Origin: RCIO01 sp965232405
GTDB taxonomy: Bacteria > Pseudomonadota > Alphaproteobacteria > Rhizobiales > Rhizobiaceae
Reading direction: 5' to 3'
NCBI GenBank assembly: GCA_965232405.1
Contig: OZ246966.1
Location: 3,348,001-3,412,000, forward strand
DNA: 64,000 nt
A model generated the notes under the pieces. The model saw nothing but the letters and a program-made list of their open reading frames with translations, had not been told where the DNA came from and did no database searches. The position numbers were made by a program, and so were the translations under genes. Below are positions 46,006-54,253 of the stretch, piece after piece. Each line of letters starts with the position of its first letter. The first letter of the stretch is position 1.

Positions 46006-46851
46006 TCATTGCTTCGCGTGCGCGTCGGCAAGCGGCTTGATGTATGCGTAGGCCTCCCGCGCGATGCGGTCGGCATCTACGTCCCTGCGGTCGAAACCGA
46101 TTTCCATGGTGAGATAGCCATCGAAATCCTGCTGGGCCAAAGAGGCGATCAGCCCACGGTAATCGGCCTTTCCGGCATCGCTGGGAGCTGCTCTGTTAAC
46201 GTCGGCGAGATGCACGTGGGCGAGGTGCGCACCCATCCGTTCGACATAGTCCGTGGCCACTTCGTTGCGGTAGATCGTGTGGTAGGTGTCGAACATCAGC
46301 TTGACGTTAGTCGCGCCGATTTCGTCCATCATGCGCATTGCGTCGTCGCATGAATCTACGAGATTGCTGTCAGCCGAGGTGGGCTCGATGACCATGCGCA
46401 CGCCACGGGAGTCGGCATGGCGTGATAGTTCACCAAGCGCTTCGCAGCTCCATTCCCAAGCTTGTGCACGGGTCGTTCCGAATACCTGCCACCCCGCGAC
46501 ATAGATTACCGTGCTCCCGCCGAGGTCGGCACACAGATCGATTACCTTGCGATACTGGTCGGCAGCGTTGGCGCGCTCCTCAGCCAAAGGCGACGCAGCG
46601 TTGAAGCCGGCACCGCCGCCGGGCGCGGGAAGCATGCTGGCGAGCGCGACGCCGTTCGCTTCGAGGCAGCTGCGAATCTCCTTGCGGCGACCCGCGTCGA
46701 CATAGTCCGGATAGGCATGCGGACTCGCCGCGCCAATCTCGATCCCGTCATACCCGACTTTTGCCACGCGCTCGATCGTCTCTTCGAGCGGATAAGAGGG
46801 CACCCAGACGGGAAAACTGGAATATACCCAGGTGTTGAACGCCAGTTTCAT
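46006..46851 (-). CDS. Sugar phosphate isomerase/epimerase family TIM-barrel protein
   Basis: Protein of 281 residues of the xylose-isomerase-like TIM-barrel superfamily. Metal-site segments visible: 'MVIEPTSADSNLVDSCDDAM' (Glu), 'VKLMFDTYHTIYR' (Asp, His), 'HLAHVHLADVNR' (His) and 'GYLTMEIGFDRRD' (Glu). Members are isomerases, epimerases, or elimination enzymes acting on 3-keto sugars. The position between a flavin oxidoreductase and an ABC importer suggests it handles the imported sugar. The last is inference. Ends 22 bases before the ATPase start. Confidence 0.85.
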   Translation of the reverse strand: MKLAFNTWVYSSFPVWVPSYPLEETIERVAKVGYDGIEIGAASPHAYPDYVDAGRRKEIRSCLEANGVALASMLPAPGGGAGFNAASPLAEERANAADQYRKVIDLCADLGGSTVIYVAGWQVFGTTRAQAWEWSCEALGELSRHADSRGVRMVIEPTSADSNLVDSCDDAMRMMDEIGATNVKLMFDTYHTIYRNEVATDYVERMGAHLAHVHLADVNRAAPSDAGKADYRGLIASLAQQDFDGYLTMEIGFDRRDVDADRIAREAYAYIKPLADAHAKQ

Positions 46852-46874
46852 GTCTTCCTCCCTCGGGCGCGGTG

Positions 46875-48956
46875 TTAGAGTGATCGCGCCAGTTCGAATG
46901 CCTCGAGTATTGTGCTCTGGATCAGTCTGGGCACCGCACAGTCGCCGACCCGCTCGATGCGGGTGTCCGAGAACTGCCGATTCTCTTTGAGTTCAAGGTA
47001 GAGGGCCTCCCGAGAGCGGCGGCCGATCACGGGCACAACCCAGTCGACACCCTCGATCGTCTCTTCCTCACCCGGCATCAGGACGTATTTGGCCCAGCCG
47101 ATAGCATCGGCGTTGCTGAAAACCGCCGAGATGATCACCCTGTTCTTCTCGATCGACATCACCTGAGTGGCGGGCCGCATAGTGATGCCCTTGATGGCGG
47201 CACGCCGGTAGAAGAGCGTGCGCGCGCCGCCTTCGAGGTTCTCGGCTACGAGCGGATGTCCGGCGAGGATTGTCACCCGGCAGCCGTCGTCCGCCAGATA
47301 TTCGGCGGTGCCCGCGGCTTCCCAATGGCCATTGTTGTCGATGACCACAACGTGACCCGAGAGGCGAACTTCGCCGGAGAGCACCTGGTCACAAGATACG
47401 ACATTGTGGCCGTCGAGGCCTGGCGTGTCGGGCAAGACCTGACGCCCAAGCTCTCTCGATAGCGCGGTGTCCGCGTCGGGAGCGTTCGGCAGATTGGGCT
47501 CCGATCCAGTCGCCACGATGACGACGTCCGGTTGAAGTTCGCGTATGCTGTCGGCGGTAGCGGTGGTGTTGACGCGAACCTCAACGCCAAGGTCCTGAAT
47601 CGCGGCCTCCAGATACGATGTTACTTCGCCGACTGTATCGTGCTCGGGCTGGAGCGCGGCCAAATTGACGAGGCCACCAAGGCGACCGTTGCGTTCCAGC
47701 AGCGTAACCCGGTGACCGCGCCGCGCTGCGATTTCAGCGACCTTCAAGCCGGCCGGGCCACCGCCGGCTACCACCACGTGCTGAGGCTTCCGGGAGAGAG
47801 GCACGAGCCGCTCACTCATGGTAGCCTCGCGTCCAGCACCCGGATTGTGGATGCACCGGACGCCCTTTTCCTGTCCGACCTGATGGATACAGCCGTCGTT
47901 ACAAGCTATACATAGGCGCACTAGGTCGCCTCGGCCCTCGCGCAGCTTGTTCGGGGTTTCCGGGTCCGCGATCAACTGGCGCGCCATGCCGACAAGGTCG
48001 GCCTCGCCGTTGCGTATCAACGCGTCGCCGCTGGTCGGCGTGATCCGGCCAAAGGCAACTACAGGAATTGTGACGGCCTCCTTCAAAGCCGCGTTGATAC
48101 GCCTGAAATCGGCCCCGTCGACCGCTGCGGGAGGGATCTCCATCCAGTAGCTGGAAAATGAACCCGCGTCTGAATTGAAATACGTAACGTTCCCGGTCGC
48201 CTCTAGCGCGCGCGCCATTTTCAAACCGTAGTCCGTATCGTAGCCGAACGGAGTGAACTCGTTCACACAAATCCTCACTCCGAGCGGAGTGGACGGCCCG
48301 ATAGAGTCGCGAATCGCCTCCAGAACCTCAAAAGAAAGCCGCATGCGGTTCTCGAAGGATCCGCCGTAGCCGTCGGTGCGGCGATTGAAGTAGGGAGAGG
48401 CGAATGAGCGCAGCAGCCCGTCATGGGCGATCTTGACCTCGATGCCGTCGAGGCCGGCCTCAATCAAGTTTCGAGCGCTGCGCCGGAAGCCTTCTATGAC
48501 AGCTTGGATGTCGTCTTCGTCCATCGCCTTTGTGGAATGATGACTGGACGGTTCCGGCATCTGGGTGGGCGCCCACATGACGTGGGGCGGATTCTCGAGC
48601 GAGGTGTGGCCGCCGTGGGTGAGTTGGCCAAAGATACGCGCGCCATGAGCGTGGGCGCCCGCGGTGATGCGCGCGAGGCCAGGGATCACCGCTTCGTCCC
48701 AAGCATTGATGAAGCGCCGCGACATCTTTCCCGTCGGGTGCACGGCCATGCTTTCCATGATGATCAAGCCGACACCACCCCGCGCGCGCTCCTCGTGATA
48801 GGCACAGAGATCTTCTGAAGGCATCCCATCGAGATGGCCCAAAGCGGTAAAATGGGGCTGGAATACTATGCGATTGCGAAGCTCTGCATTGCCGAGGTCG
48901 AACGGGCTGAACAGGTGAGCAAAGGCCGCCCCAGGCTTCTTTTCTATGTTGAGCAT
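46875..48956 (-). CDS. FMN/FAD/4Fe-4S oxidoreductase of the old yellow enzyme type (2,4-dienoyl-CoA reductase-like)
   Basis: Protein of 693 residues. The N-terminal half is an FMN-binding OYE barrel ('LFSPFDLGNAELRNRIVFQP', 'GLIIMESMAVHPTGK', 'FGQLTHGGHTSL'). A 4Fe-4S site follows: Cys349, Cys352, Cys356 and Cys368 (CX2CX3CX11C). The C-terminal half has a dinucleotide site ('VVVAGGGPAGLKVAEIAARR') as in dienoyl-CoA reductase and trimethylamine dehydrogenase. Such enzymes reduce enones or demethylate amines. The ATG at 48956 follows GGTAGGG. It begins the minus-strand cluster behind two tandem operator-like sites. Its substrate in a sugar cluster is unexplained. Confidence 0.87.
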   Translation of the reverse strand: MLNIEKKPGAAFAHLFSPFDLGNAELRNRIVFQPHFTALGHLDGMPSEDLCAYHEERARGGVGLIIMESMAVHPTGKMSRRFINAWDEAVIPGLARITAGAHAHGARIFGQLTHGGHTSLENPPHVMWAPTQMPEPSSHHSTKAMDEDDIQAVIEGFRRSARNLIEAGLDGIEVKIAHDGLLRSFASPYFNRRTDGYGGSFENRMRLSFEVLEAIRDSIGPSTPLGVRICVNEFTPFGYDTDYGLKMARALEATGNVTYFNSDAGSFSSYWMEIPPAAVDGADFRRINAALKEAVTIPVVAFGRITPTSGDALIRNGEADLVGMARQLIADPETPNKLREGRGDLVRLCIACNDGCIHQVGQEKGVRCIHNPGAGREATMSERLVPLSRKPQHVVVAGGGPAGLKVAEIAARRGHRVTLLERNGRLGGLVNLAALQPEHDTVGEVTSYLEAAIQDLGVEVRVNTTATADSIRELQPDVVIVATGSEPNLPNAPDADTALSRELGRQVLPDTPGLDGHNVVSCDQVLSGEVRLSGHVVVIDNNGHWEAAGTAEYLADDGCRVTILAGHPLVAENLEGGARTLFYRRAAIKGITMRPATQVMSIEKNRVIISAVFSNADAIGWAKYVLMPGEEETIEGVDWVVPVIGRRSREALYLELKENRQFSDTRIERVGDCAVPRLIQSTILEAFELARSL

Positions 48957-48985
48957 CAACCCTACCGAGCCGGACGTTGAGACAG

Positions 48986-49009
48986 GTAAACGATTACGTA
49001 AACGATTAT
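48986..49009. promoter_or_regulatory. Tandem LacI-type operator-like sites before the oxidoreductase gene
   Basis: GTAAACGATTAC (48986-48997) directly followed by GTAAACGATTAT (48998-49009). The 12-mer is nearly palindromic around a central CG, as LacI-family operators are. It lies 30 bases upstream of the oxidoreductase ATG. On the minus strand a TTGACT (49030-49025) stands 15-16 bases from a TAATC-like -10 inside the repeat, so repression by steric block is plausible. The same word occurs at 50229. Confidence 0.7.
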
Positions 49010-49093
49010 CCAGTTCCTTTTATGAGTCAATGGGCTATTGCTGGAAATGACGGCGAAAGAGGCAAACGGTTGATAGTGCGTAGAAATTCCGGG

Positions 49094-50095
49094 TTAGCCG
49101 GATGACTCCCGGATGAGCAGGGAAGTCGAAAGCACGAACGTCTCCGCTGCGCTGGTTCTCCGCTTCTTCATGCGATCCCACAGGAGCTCGACGGCCTTGC
49201 GTCCCATTTCGAAGGCAGGCTGCGCAACCGCTGTGATCCGCGGGCGGAAGGAGTCGGCCCAGGGAAAATCGTCGAAACCGGCCAGCGCAATATTGTCGGG
49301 ACAGGAAAGGCCACGCTCGTTCAACGCTCGCATCATGCCGAGAGTCATGAAGTTGTTCGTGCACAAGACGGCGTCGGGGAGGGGATTGAGGTCGAGAATG
49401 CGTCGGCCCGCCGCGTGAGCGGCATCTATGTCGGAAGCGCTTTTGAAAACGAACTCGTCCGGCAGGTCCAATCCAGCCTCCGCGAGTGCCTGCTTGCAGC
49501 CGTCGATGCGCTCGGCGATAGGGCTTGCGTGCAGCATTGCCTCAAGAACCGCTAGACGCTGATGACCACGCTCCAGCAGGTGTCTGGTCAGCCCCTTCGA
49601 AGCCGCGAAGTTGTCGACAACGAGGCTATCTGCGCTCACCGACGTCAGGATGCGGTCGACAAAGACGAGCGGGAATGACCGTTCCGCCAGGGAGGCGAGA
49701 TAGGTCTCGTTGCCGCCTGCGGGCGCCAGGATCAAGCCGTCGACGCGCTTTTCGAGCAACACGTCGAGATAGAGACGTTCCTTTTCGACATCCTCTTCCG
49801 TGTTGCACAGGATGAGGTTCAACCTCTGTTCTAGATTGTGGGTGACGTCCTCAATGCCCTTTACCAGATCGGCAAAGAACGGATTGGTAATGTCCGAGAT
49901 GATGACGCCGATGGTGCCGGTTTCGCTACGGCGGAGGCTGCGCGCTATGCCGTCCCGGCGATAGTTCAGTTCAGCAATCGCGGACTGCACACGTTCCTTG
50001 GTTTCAGGCGATACGTAACGCGAATCATTTATGACATGCGAGACCGTTGCGACTGAGACCTGCGCGCGCTGCGCCACGTCACGTATGGTCGCCAT
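49094..50095 (-). CDS. LacI-family transcriptional regulator
   Basis: Regulator of 333 residues: N-terminal HTH 'MATIRDVAQRAQVSVATVSH' with hinge 'LNYRRDGIARSLRR', then a periplasmic-binding-protein-like effector domain ('GTIGVIISDITNPFFADLVK', 'NIALAGFDDFPWADSFRP'). It probably senses the imported sugar or a product. The ATG at 50095 begins the HTH. It lies between the two operator regions and is itself divergent from the dehydrogenase gene, so it may also be autoregulated through the site at 50229. Confidence 0.93.
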   Translation of the reverse strand: MATIRDVAQRAQVSVATVSHVINDSRYVSPETKERVQSAIAELNYRRDGIARSLRRSETGTIGVIISDITNPFFADLVKGIEDVTHNLEQRLNLILCNTEEDVEKERLYLDVLLEKRVDGLILAPAGGNETYLASLAERSFPLVFVDRILTSVSADSLVVDNFAASKGLTRHLLERGHQRLAVLEAMLHASPIAERIDGCKQALAEAGLDLPDEFVFKSASDIDAAHAAGRRILDLNPLPDAVLCTNNFMTLGMMRALNERGLSCPDNIALAGFDDFPWADSFRPRITAVAQPAFEMGRKAVELLWDRMKKRRTSAAETFVLSTSLLIRESSG

Positions 50096-50228
50096 TTGCT
50101 TCTGCCCAGTTGTCGATGAATTGGCTTCCGGTTTGTGGCATTGTCCCTTCACTGGCGCAACCAAGCGCCGAGATTACCGCCGCTCCGCGGCGCGTTGACA
50201 GTGTTGTAGCCGAATGATTAGAACGCAC

Positions 50229-50240
50229 GTAAACGATTAA
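50229..50240. promoter_or_regulatory. LacI-type operator-like site between the regulator and dehydrogenase genes
   Basis: GTAAACGATTAA, identical in its first 11 bases to the two sites at 48986-49009. It lies 134 bases from the LacI start and 68 bases from the dehydrogenase ATG. Its position supports control of the divergent genes by the same repressor. Confidence 0.6.
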
Positions 50241-50307
50241 CAACCTACGTTTGACGGCTGAACGACACCAACGCCCTCTGCTCCGCCACCAGAAGGAAAC
50301 TGTGCTT

Positions 50308-51327
50308 ATGACCGAAATGGTTCGATGGGGCGTGCTCGGCGCGGCTGGCATCGCCCGTATGGCAGTCGTCCCGGCCATTTCAAAAGCATGCAATGCAACG
50401 ATAAGCGCAATCGCCAGCCGCCATCCAAAATCGGCAATGGATTGGGCAGCAGAATGGGGAATCGAAATCGTCCACGACTCCTATGAAGCGCTTTTGATGG
50501 ATCCTAGCGTCGACGCAGTCTATGTCCCGCTCCCCAACGTCCTGCATGCAGAGTGGGTCAAGAGAGCGGCTTTCGCTGGAAAGGCTGTCTTGTGCGAGAA
50601 GCCGCTAGCAATCAACGCAAAGCAAGCTGAGGACATTGTTCAAGCGTGCGGGAGTGAGGGCGCCTTCCTCATGGAAGGATTTATGTATCAGTTTCACCCG
50701 CAGCATGAACGCGTAAGGAAGCTGGTTGCGGAAGGAGCAATCGGCGAGGTCGTTGAAGTCCAGGCTCACCTGTCGGTAAACCTCATGGATCCGCCCGACC
50801 CAAACAATGTGCGTTTCGATCCGACACTCGGCGGCGGCGCCTTGCTCGACATGGGCTGTTATGTCGTCCACATAGCGCGACGAATGATCGGCGATGAGCC
50901 GGTTTCCGTTTCGGCCAAGTGGCAGGTGGATGAGGAGTTCGGCGTGGATGTGGGCGTCTCGGCGCTGCTGGAGTTTCCCGGTGGCCGCTCGGCCACGGTG
51001 AGCTGCTCCTTCAAGGGCAACGGCCAGGGCGCCTACCGGGTAATAGGCCGCAGAGGAACGATCGATGTTCCCCGTGCGATCATCCCCGGCCTTGATGGAA
51101 GAGCGCCGGAAGCTTTGATCCACGTCGTCGACGACAAGGGCTATCGGACTGAGGAGGTCCTGGCTCCGGTAGACCAGTATCAGCTCATGATTGAGGCCTT
51201 CGGAAACGCACTGCTAAGGGGAGAGCCCGCGCCGGTTCCCCCGCAAGACGCAGTCCGCAACATGCGTGTGCTCGATGCTATCGCCGAAGCTGCCCGGACT
51301 GGTTGTGCTTTCTCTGTGGCTGCATAA
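50308..51327 (+). CDS. Gfo/Idh/MocA family oxidoreductase
   Basis: NAD(P)-dependent sugar dehydrogenase-like protein of 339 residues. Rossmann fold start 'VRWGVLGAAGIARMAVVPAI', substrate loop 'KAVLCEKPLAINAKQAEDIV' (EKP motif with the catalytic Lys) and 'LGGGALLDMGCYVVHIARRM' (DxGxxxxH-like motif). Members oxidise or reduce a sugar hydroxyl, often at C3. The ATG at 50308 follows AGAAGGAAAC. It is divergent from lacI and shares the operator word. The likely partner is the TIM-barrel protein. Confidence 0.9.
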   Translation: MTEMVRWGVLGAAGIARMAVVPAISKACNATISAIASRHPKSAMDWAAEWGIEIVHDSYEALLMDPSVDAVYVPLPNVLHAEWVKRAAFAGKAVLCEKPLAINAKQAEDIVQACGSEGAFLMEGFMYQFHPQHERVRKLVAEGAIGEVVEVQAHLSVNLMDPPDPNNVRFDPTLGGGALLDMGCYVVHIARRMIGDEPVSVSAKWQVDEEFGVDVGVSALLEFPGGRSATVSCSFKGNGQGAYRVIGRRGTIDVPRAIIPGLDGRAPEALIHVVDDKGYRTEEVLAPVDQYQLMIEAFGNALLRGEPAPVPPQDAVRNMRVLDAIAEAARTGCAFSVAA

Positions 51328-51378
51328 TTTCAATCCAGAACGGTGACGATCTCAATCTGGTCGGTATTCCCTACTGGT

Positions 51379-51741
51379 TCAGTGCCCGGCTCTCGACGCA
51401 ATGAGACTTGGCGTTGCCGGCGCATGCCAAACTACCTGGAATGCTTCCACGACATTTTCCACGGTAACGGGGAGGCCAGCCATCGCCATCCATGGCGGCG
51501 GCTTTTGTCCTGTGAGGGCGCAGAGAGTGGCGATCGCCGCCGCTGATCCCTGGTCATAGGGTTGCTGGGCGGCGATGCCCCTTACCATGCCGCCACGCGC
51601 CATTTCTTCAGCCACTTCGCGACCAAGGTCCACTGTCGTCACCGGCAGCGACAGTCCTTGGTTCCGCAACTGCTCGCCCGCCCTGTCCACATCCGCTACC
51701 TCGATATGGTCAGCGAACTGGCGCGCTAGCGCCGGAACAAT
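51379..51741 (-). pseudogene. C-terminal remnant of a sugar-binding protein gene
   Basis: The minus-strand frame ending at 51379 reads 'GREVAEEMARGGMVRGIAAQ', 'QPYDQGSAAAIATLCALTG' and 'PPPWMAMAGLPVTVENVVEA', the C-terminal end of a ribose-type periplasmic binding protein. The preceding part, upstream of about 51741, does not continue that protein, and no signal peptide or start exists, so the 5' two thirds are lost. It is distinct from the intact binding protein at 42283. It suggests a second sugar importer once stood here. The 245 bases between it and 51986 show no gene. Confidence 0.65.
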
Positions 51742-51986
51742 ATCCGCGGCGCATGATCTATGCCTGCTTCGGACGCGTTGCTTCTCGAACCTTGCCCCCC
51801 CCAGAAGGCATCGCTGCGGCAGCAAAGCAGCCACTCAGCGAGGGATGCGGCTAGAGTGGAAGCCATAGATCGCTGCCATATATTTAACAAATCCGAATAA
51901 ATATCTGAAAACAAATGATTTCGCCGCGTCTATCCCGCGAAGCGATCGCTATAACTCAGTTCAAGAGTTGTCGGAGATCGACAACA

Positions 51987-52394
51987 TTGACCGGCAAATC
52001 GAAGGCGCCTCACGCCAACACCAGGCTCGCAGTTTTTCTTCGCCGCCGCATCCTCGAACTGCGGCCGCGCAAGACCCAGATCGACATCGCAGCCGAAGTC
52101 GGATGGAAGAGCCGCAACATGATGGCGATGATCGCAGGCGGCACATCCAAGCTTCCGATCGACCGGGTTCCGGCGCTCGCCAAGGCGCTCAATGTCGACG
52201 CGGCCTACCTGCTTCGGCTCGCGCTCGAACAACACGACACGATGCTTTGGCCGATCATCGAGGAAGCCACCGGAATGGTTCTTACCGCCAACGAGAAGAA
52301 GATCGTTTCGCTGGTCCGGACCGCCTCGGGAAGTGCCGATCCGGCCCCGACCGGCAAGCTGCTGCGGGCATTGCGAGAGGCATTCGGCGAATGA
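51987..52394 (+). CDS. XRE-like helix-turn-helix protein, first gene of a three-gene cassette
   Basis: Protein of about 135 residues. The helix-turn-helix core is 'KTQIDIAAEVGWKSRNMMAM' with 'LPIDRVPALAKALNVDAAYL' behind it, a typical XRE pattern, though degenerate. The C-terminal part ('MVLTANEKKIVSLVRTASG') is helical. The start is not certain: TTG at 51987 with GGAG upstream, or ATG at 51915 without a site. The stop overlaps the next gene by four bases (ATGA). It looks like the regulator or antitoxin-like member of the cassette (inference). Confidence 0.65.
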   Translation: MTGKSKAPHANTRLAVFLRRRILELRPRKTQIDIAAEVGWKSRNMMAMIAGGTSKLPIDRVPALAKALNVDAAYLLRLALEQHDTMLWPIIEEATGMVLTANEKKIVSLVRTASGSADPAPTGKLLRALREAFGE

Positions 52395-52651
52395 CCGCGG
52401 AACACGGTCCAGTTTCCCGCAGGCGCCCGGTTTGGCCGGCGCCAGGAAGTCTCACCAAGAACGAGCACGCCTGGGTCGCGTTTCTGCGCTGCATGTGGCC
52501 GGAGGGGACGCCGCCGCCTTCGCTTGATTTGCTGCAGGCGGTGCGGCTGGCGTGCCTGCACCCTGACCATCTGCGCTCATGGGCGGCCGATCCCGCCTCG
52601 CGCAAGCACAGTGCATATCCCGAAGCCGCCAAGGGCAGCGTCGGTGAGTGA
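52391..52651 (+). CDS. 86-residue protein of unknown function, middle gene of the cassette
   Basis: Product begins 'MTAEHGPVSRRRPVWPAPGS' and continues with 'HAWVAFLRCMWPEGTPPPSL', Trp/Pro/Arg-rich. The ATG overlaps the upstream stop, and the stop overlaps the next GTG by eight bases. I do not recognise a family. A longer frame running from 51968 is read through the XRE gene in another frame and is not coding. Confidence 0.55.
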   Translation: MTAEHGPVSRRRPVWPAPGSLTKNEHAWVAFLRCMWPEGTPPPSLDLLQAVRLACLHPDHLRSWAADPASRKHSAYPEAAKGSVGE

Positions 52652-52976
52652 CGTTGACTTTGATGCGCGCTGGATGAATGCGGCGATACCGGCAAGGCAC
52701 TGGCATTTCCACCGCCGCCTTTACGCGCACTATGGGATCGTGCTTGCACCGGGCGATTTCGGGGCGATGCTGAGAAACCTCCGACAGGGAAGGGCACAAT
52801 GGCTCAAGGATCTGGGCGGCGGCAGGGCGCTCTTCGCCATCCGCATGCGGAGCTGCCGCGAGCGTGTCTACGTCGTGGCGAAGCACCGCCGTCATGTCGT
52901 CACCGTGCTGCCGCCGACGCTTGACATGAGAAGGCTGCGTCTGCTGCGCTACGCTCCGAACCGGCGCGAGGCTTAG
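52644..52976 (+). CDS. 110-residue protein of unknown function, third gene of the cassette
   Basis: Product begins 'VSDVDFDARWMNAAIPARHW' (GTG start at 52644) and contains 'FHRRLYAHYGIVLAPGDFGA' and 'ALFAIRMRSCRERVYVVAKH'. The alternation of His/Arg-rich helix and a final strand pair 'HRRHVVTVLPP' recalls small RNase-like toxin folds and phage proteins, but only as a pattern. The stop overlaps that of the convergent polymerase gene by four bases. Confidence 0.55.
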   Translation: MSDVDFDARWMNAAIPARHWHFHRRLYAHYGIVLAPGDFGAMLRNLRQGRAQWLKDLGGGRALFAIRMRSCRERVYVVAKHRRHVVTVLPPTLDMRRLRLLRYAPNRREA

Positions 52977-54253
52977 CTTGTGCCTGCCCGTGGCGCAAGG
53001 TCAAAACGTCCGGCCGGAGCACTTCCGGCGATGTTGCGCTGCCAACGCACCTCAAGCGCCATTCCGCCCCAGACCATGCCCAGCAGCAAATAGAAATGCC
53101 GCCAGTGGTTGGTGTCGATCACCGTGCCGAGCAGCACATGGCCGACAAAAACGACATAGGCGGCAAGCAGGAAGGGCTGCCAGGGGCGGTCGCGGAAAAT
53201 GATGCGGATGCCACCGGCCAGCGTGAGCACGATCAGCGTCAGATACGACGCGAAGCCCAGCCAGGAATAGTCGAGCAGCGCCTTCAGCCAGATATTGTGG
53301 GTATCTTCGCCGAGCATCAGACCGAATTCGAGCGGGCCGATGCCGAGCGGGTGCTCCATGGCCATCTGGAAGCCGATGATGAAACGCGCGAAGCGCCCGA
53401 GCCTGCCGGTATCGTATGATTGCGCAAGTTGGGCGCGCTCCGAAAACAGGTCCGATACGCCCGGCAATTGCAGCGCGATGATCAGCGCGATTGTCAAAAG
53501 GGCAAGCGCCACCGCACCCATGACGATGATGCGCAGGCGAAAGAGATTGCTGGTGCTTTGTACATAGAGGGCACCAACGATCATGAGACCCGAAACAGCG
53601 AACAGTCCCCACGCACCGCGCGAGAACGACAGGAAAATGCCGGCGGTCAGGAAGATCAGGATCGCGGCATGGAAGGGCAGGGCCGCCGAGCGCCCGGCGA
53701 CGATCTTCTGCAGCATGAAGATCGCGGGCAGCACCAGAAACGGCCCGAACACGTTGGGATCCTTGAAGGCGCCGGCCGCGCGGCCGAACAGGGTGAACGC
53801 GCCGCCAGGTATGACGCCGAAATAGCCGGCAATGCCCAGTGCCGCGGTGGCGACCGCAGCCCAAGTCCAGGCCCAGAATATCAGCTTGTAAAGGTCTGGC
53901 CGGCTTTCAAGCAGCGCGGCGTAGAACACCCCGGTCATCGCCAGAAACAGCGACACCGACAGGTAGAGCGGCGTATCGCGCAATTCGCCCATCTGCGTCA
54001 TGGAGATCATGCCGCCAATGACGAACAGCACCAGAAACAGCGCCATAGGCGCGACGGTGCGTGAAATCCTCAAGCCAAACAGCGCCCAGACCGGCATGAC
54101 CACGGCCATGAACAGCTCGTATGGCGCCGGTTCCCGGACAACGAAACCGGTGAGAAAGACGCCGAAAGCCACCGCGCCGCTCGTAATCAGCGCGATCAGC
54201 TTGGCGTTGACGGCTTCAGCCGGGAGCGCGTGTGCTGTCGCGGCCGTGCTCAA
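52973..54253 (-). CDS. O-antigen ligase/polymerase-like membrane protein (Wzy type)
   Basis: Membrane protein of 426 residues with about ten to twelve helices and a large periplasmic loop containing 'YDTGRLGRFARFIIGFQMAM' and 'EHPLGIGPLEFGLMLGEDTH' followed by 'NIWLKALLDYSWLG', the Wzy_C signature. It probably polymerises exopolysaccharide repeats in the periplasm. The TTG start at 54253 overlaps the end of the upstream transferase gene by four bases. Part of the minus-strand exopolysaccharide operon. Confidence 0.8.
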   Translation of the reverse strand: MSTAATAHALPAEAVNAKLIALITSGAVAFGVFLTGFVVREPAPYELFMAVVMPVWALFGLRISRTVAPMALFLVLFVIGGMISMTQMGELRDTPLYLSVSLFLAMTGVFYAALLESRPDLYKLIFWAWTWAAVATAALGIAGYFGVIPGGAFTLFGRAAGAFKDPNVFGPFLVLPAIFMLQKIVAGRSAALPFHAAILIFLTAGIFLSFSRGAWGLFAVSGLMIVGALYVQSTSNLFRLRIIVMGAVALALLTIALIIALQLPGVSDLFSERAQLAQSYDTGRLGRFARFIIGFQMAMEHPLGIGPLEFGLMLGEDTHNIWLKALLDYSWLGFASYLTLIVLTLAGGIRIIFRDRPWQPFLLAAYVVFVGHVLLGTVIDTNHWRHFYLLLGMVWGGMALEVRWQRNIAGSAPAGRFDLAPRAGTS

